The translations under genes were made by a program, and so were the position numbers. From Polymyxa betae (Eukaryota > Endomyxa > Phytomyxea > Plasmodiophorida > Plasmodiophoridae), in the NCBI GenBank assembly GCA_003693705.1, contig RBZT01000462.1, forward strand, positions 1 to 33,110: 33,110 bases of DNA, in the 5' to 3' direction. Shown piece by piece: positions 31,603 through 33,110 of this stretch. Positions within the stretch are counted from its first letter, which is position 1; the number at the start of each line of letters is the position of its first letter. A model generated the notes under the pieces. It had not been told where the DNA came from, did no database searches, and saw nothing but the letters and a program-made list of their open reading frames with translations.

Positions 31603-33110
31603 GGCGGTCAACGCCGACTTCAAGTAATACAAAGTCCCGATTTCAACACCCGCCCTGCGATAATATCATACAATCATGCATTCTACAACCAGGAAGCACA
31701 TCAGAGCAAATCGGCAAGCCCATTACTCTCAGTATCCTCCTCCTCTCCGAACTCAGACAAGTACCGGCGATCGCGCTGCTGGATTCCGGCGCTGCAGCGA
31801 ACTTTATCGACCGAGACTTCGCTCTTCGACATGACTTACCGCTAGAGTTATTAGAGATTCCGATCCCAGTACAAGTTGTAGATGGAAAAACAATCTCAAC
31901 CACCACCCACAAGGTCTCAATCATGACCAGTACCGTCCCAAGGCTAGCATCAGCACACCTCTGCAGCTTTTTTGTGATCGATTCGCCGAAGCACCAAGTG
32001 GTTCTGGGCATTCCATGGCTGCGCTCTACCAATCCCGTGATCGACTGGAGCACCAACATCATCACCCTTCACGAAGGCACAATATTCGCTGCCAGCACCG
32101 AGCCGCTCATCCCTGATGCGACTTTCCGAAGGGAAATACTAGTTCCGTCCGAATACAAGGCGTTCGAGCACGTTTTCCAAAAACGCCTGGCAGACAAGCT
32201 CCCGGATCACAGGCCTTACGACTGCTCCGTCGACCTCATTGCAGGAGTCGAGGCTTACCCCAAGCGTCGTCTATACAGCCTATCGCTCAAGGAAGAACAG
32301 GCCCTCCGTACCTACATTGACGAGATGCTGCAGAAAGGCTTCATTCGTCCCAGCTCGTCGCCATTGGGTGCCCCGGTACTGTTCGCTGGCAAGAAGGATG
32401 GCAGTCTCAGACCATGTATTGACTACCGCGGTCTCAACAAGATTACCAAGAGAGTTCCATACCCGCTTCCGGTCATCCACAACGTTCTACAGCAACTCCG
32501 TTCAGCCAAGATCTACACGAAGCTGGACCTCCGCGGGGCGTACAACCTACTTCGTATCCGCTCCGGAGACGAGTGGAAAACCGCGTTCTTGTGTAAGTAT
32601 GGGATTTTGAGTATTTAGTTATGCCTTTTGGACTTATGAATGCTCCCTCGTTTTTCCAATTTTTTATGAACGACGTTTTCCGCGATTTTCTAGATCGTTT
32701 CTTGGTCGTCTACCTAGATGATTTGTTAATATACTCGGACACGGAAGGGGAGCACCAAGAGCATGTGATGTTGGCTCTACAGCGCCTTTCAGATCACGGC
32801 CTAGCAGTAAAACTGGAGAAGTGTGCGTTTAACGTCAAGCAGGTGGACTTTCTCGGCCATGTCATCTCCCCCAGCGGTTGTAGCATGGAAATGTCCAAGG
32901 TTCGGAGCATCTCCGACTGGCAGCCGCCAACGACCGTGGTGGAAGTTCAGCGCTTCCTCGGTTTCGCTAATTACTACCGCGACTTCATCTGCAATTATGC
33001 CAAACTCGCAGCACCCCTCACTCGACTCACAAGAAAAGACAACGCATTCTCTTGGGGATGCGCCGAGGAGAAAGCTTTCAACCAGCTTAAAGAGGCGTTC
33101 CTTTCAGCCC
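31554..33110 (+). pseudogene. Ty3/gypsy Pol, frameshifted and truncated by window
   Basis: Open from about 31554 to 32618. The aspartic protease has ALLDSGAAANFIDRDFAL and VVLGIPWLRSTNPVIDW. The reverse transcriptase begins YSLSLKEEQALRTYIDEML, then SSPLGAPVLFAGKKDGSLRP, PYPLPVIHNVL and KLDLRGAYNLLRI (first Asp). After CKYG one T appears missing (about 32603) and the next frame goes on with VMPFGLMNAPSFFQ, YLDDLLIYSD (32711-32740), VDFLGHVISP, RFLGFANYYRDFI and AFNQLKEAFLSA to the last base. Apart from the shift the catalytic motifs are intact. Whether the gag-pol frame change is programmed or damage is not clear. Confidence 0.85.

Larger units (their letters stand above)
30038..33110 (+). 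mobile_element. Ty3/gypsy LTR retrotransposon, right end outside window
   Basis: It has the order LTR, gag, protease, reverse transcriptase and start of RNase H, typical of Ty3/gypsy. It is inserted into a DNA transposon relic. A single-base loss near 32603 shifts the reverse transcriptase frame, and the nucleocapsid knuckle lacks its histidine, so this copy is probably inactive. Integrase and the 3' LTR are not in the window. Confidence 0.85.

Overview
This window looks like eukaryotic nuclear DNA. Genes are split by many GT-AG introns, several only 38-60 nt long. Three retrotransposon classes and a DNA transposon are present in decayed form. The best-supported lineage is a flagellated (zoosporic) fungus such as a chytrid or blastoclad, or a near relative. 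That is an inference from a full-length homologue of the cilium-associated protein LRRC9, seven-helix receptors fused to an RGS domain, and a Ty3/copia/LINE mix. No rRNA, CRISPR array or convincing tRNA was seen.

Layout. 1-623 (-): 3' part-missing gene for a probable secreted protein. 1784-8160 (+): LRRC9 homologue, about 17 exons, about 1430 residues; 15 of its 16 intron phases close exactly, and the first junction is less certain. 8904-9700: truncated ankyrin-type gene and a dispersed repeat. 9857-10740 (+): candidate membrane-protein gene or gene relic. 10771-12480 (-): 7TM-RGS receptor. 12901-14399 (+): fucosyltransferase-like type II membrane protein, divergent from the receptor. 15075-15876 (-): unknown broken gene. 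16400-18087 (+): delta-aminolevulinate dehydratase, six exons, apparently intact. 18420-19400 (-): decayed second copy of the 7TM-RGS gene.

From 19600 to the right end the window is mostly mobile DNA. It holds opposed scraps of a Ty3/gypsy element (19605-20300); a nearly full-length but broken LINE with endonuclease, reverse transcriptase and RNase H (27254-22273, minus); a second ankyrin-type copy (27250-27800, minus); a copia 3' end interrupted by foreign coding sequence (27800-28830); a pogo/Tc1-like transposase relic (29038-30037); and a Ty3/gypsy element inserted into that relic (30038 to the window end).

The four host genes (LRRC9, 7TM-RGS, fucosyltransferase, ALAD) do not form one pathway. 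They span flagellar structure, signalling, glycosylation and haem synthesis. I found no clear new multi-gene system. The best leads are the ankyrin/repeat family that recurs beside the LINE, the live/dead 7TM-RGS pair, the copia element carrying foreign coding sequence, and the unassigned gene at 9857-10740. All exon limits were worked out by hand from reading frames and family resemblance, without searches or transcripts.
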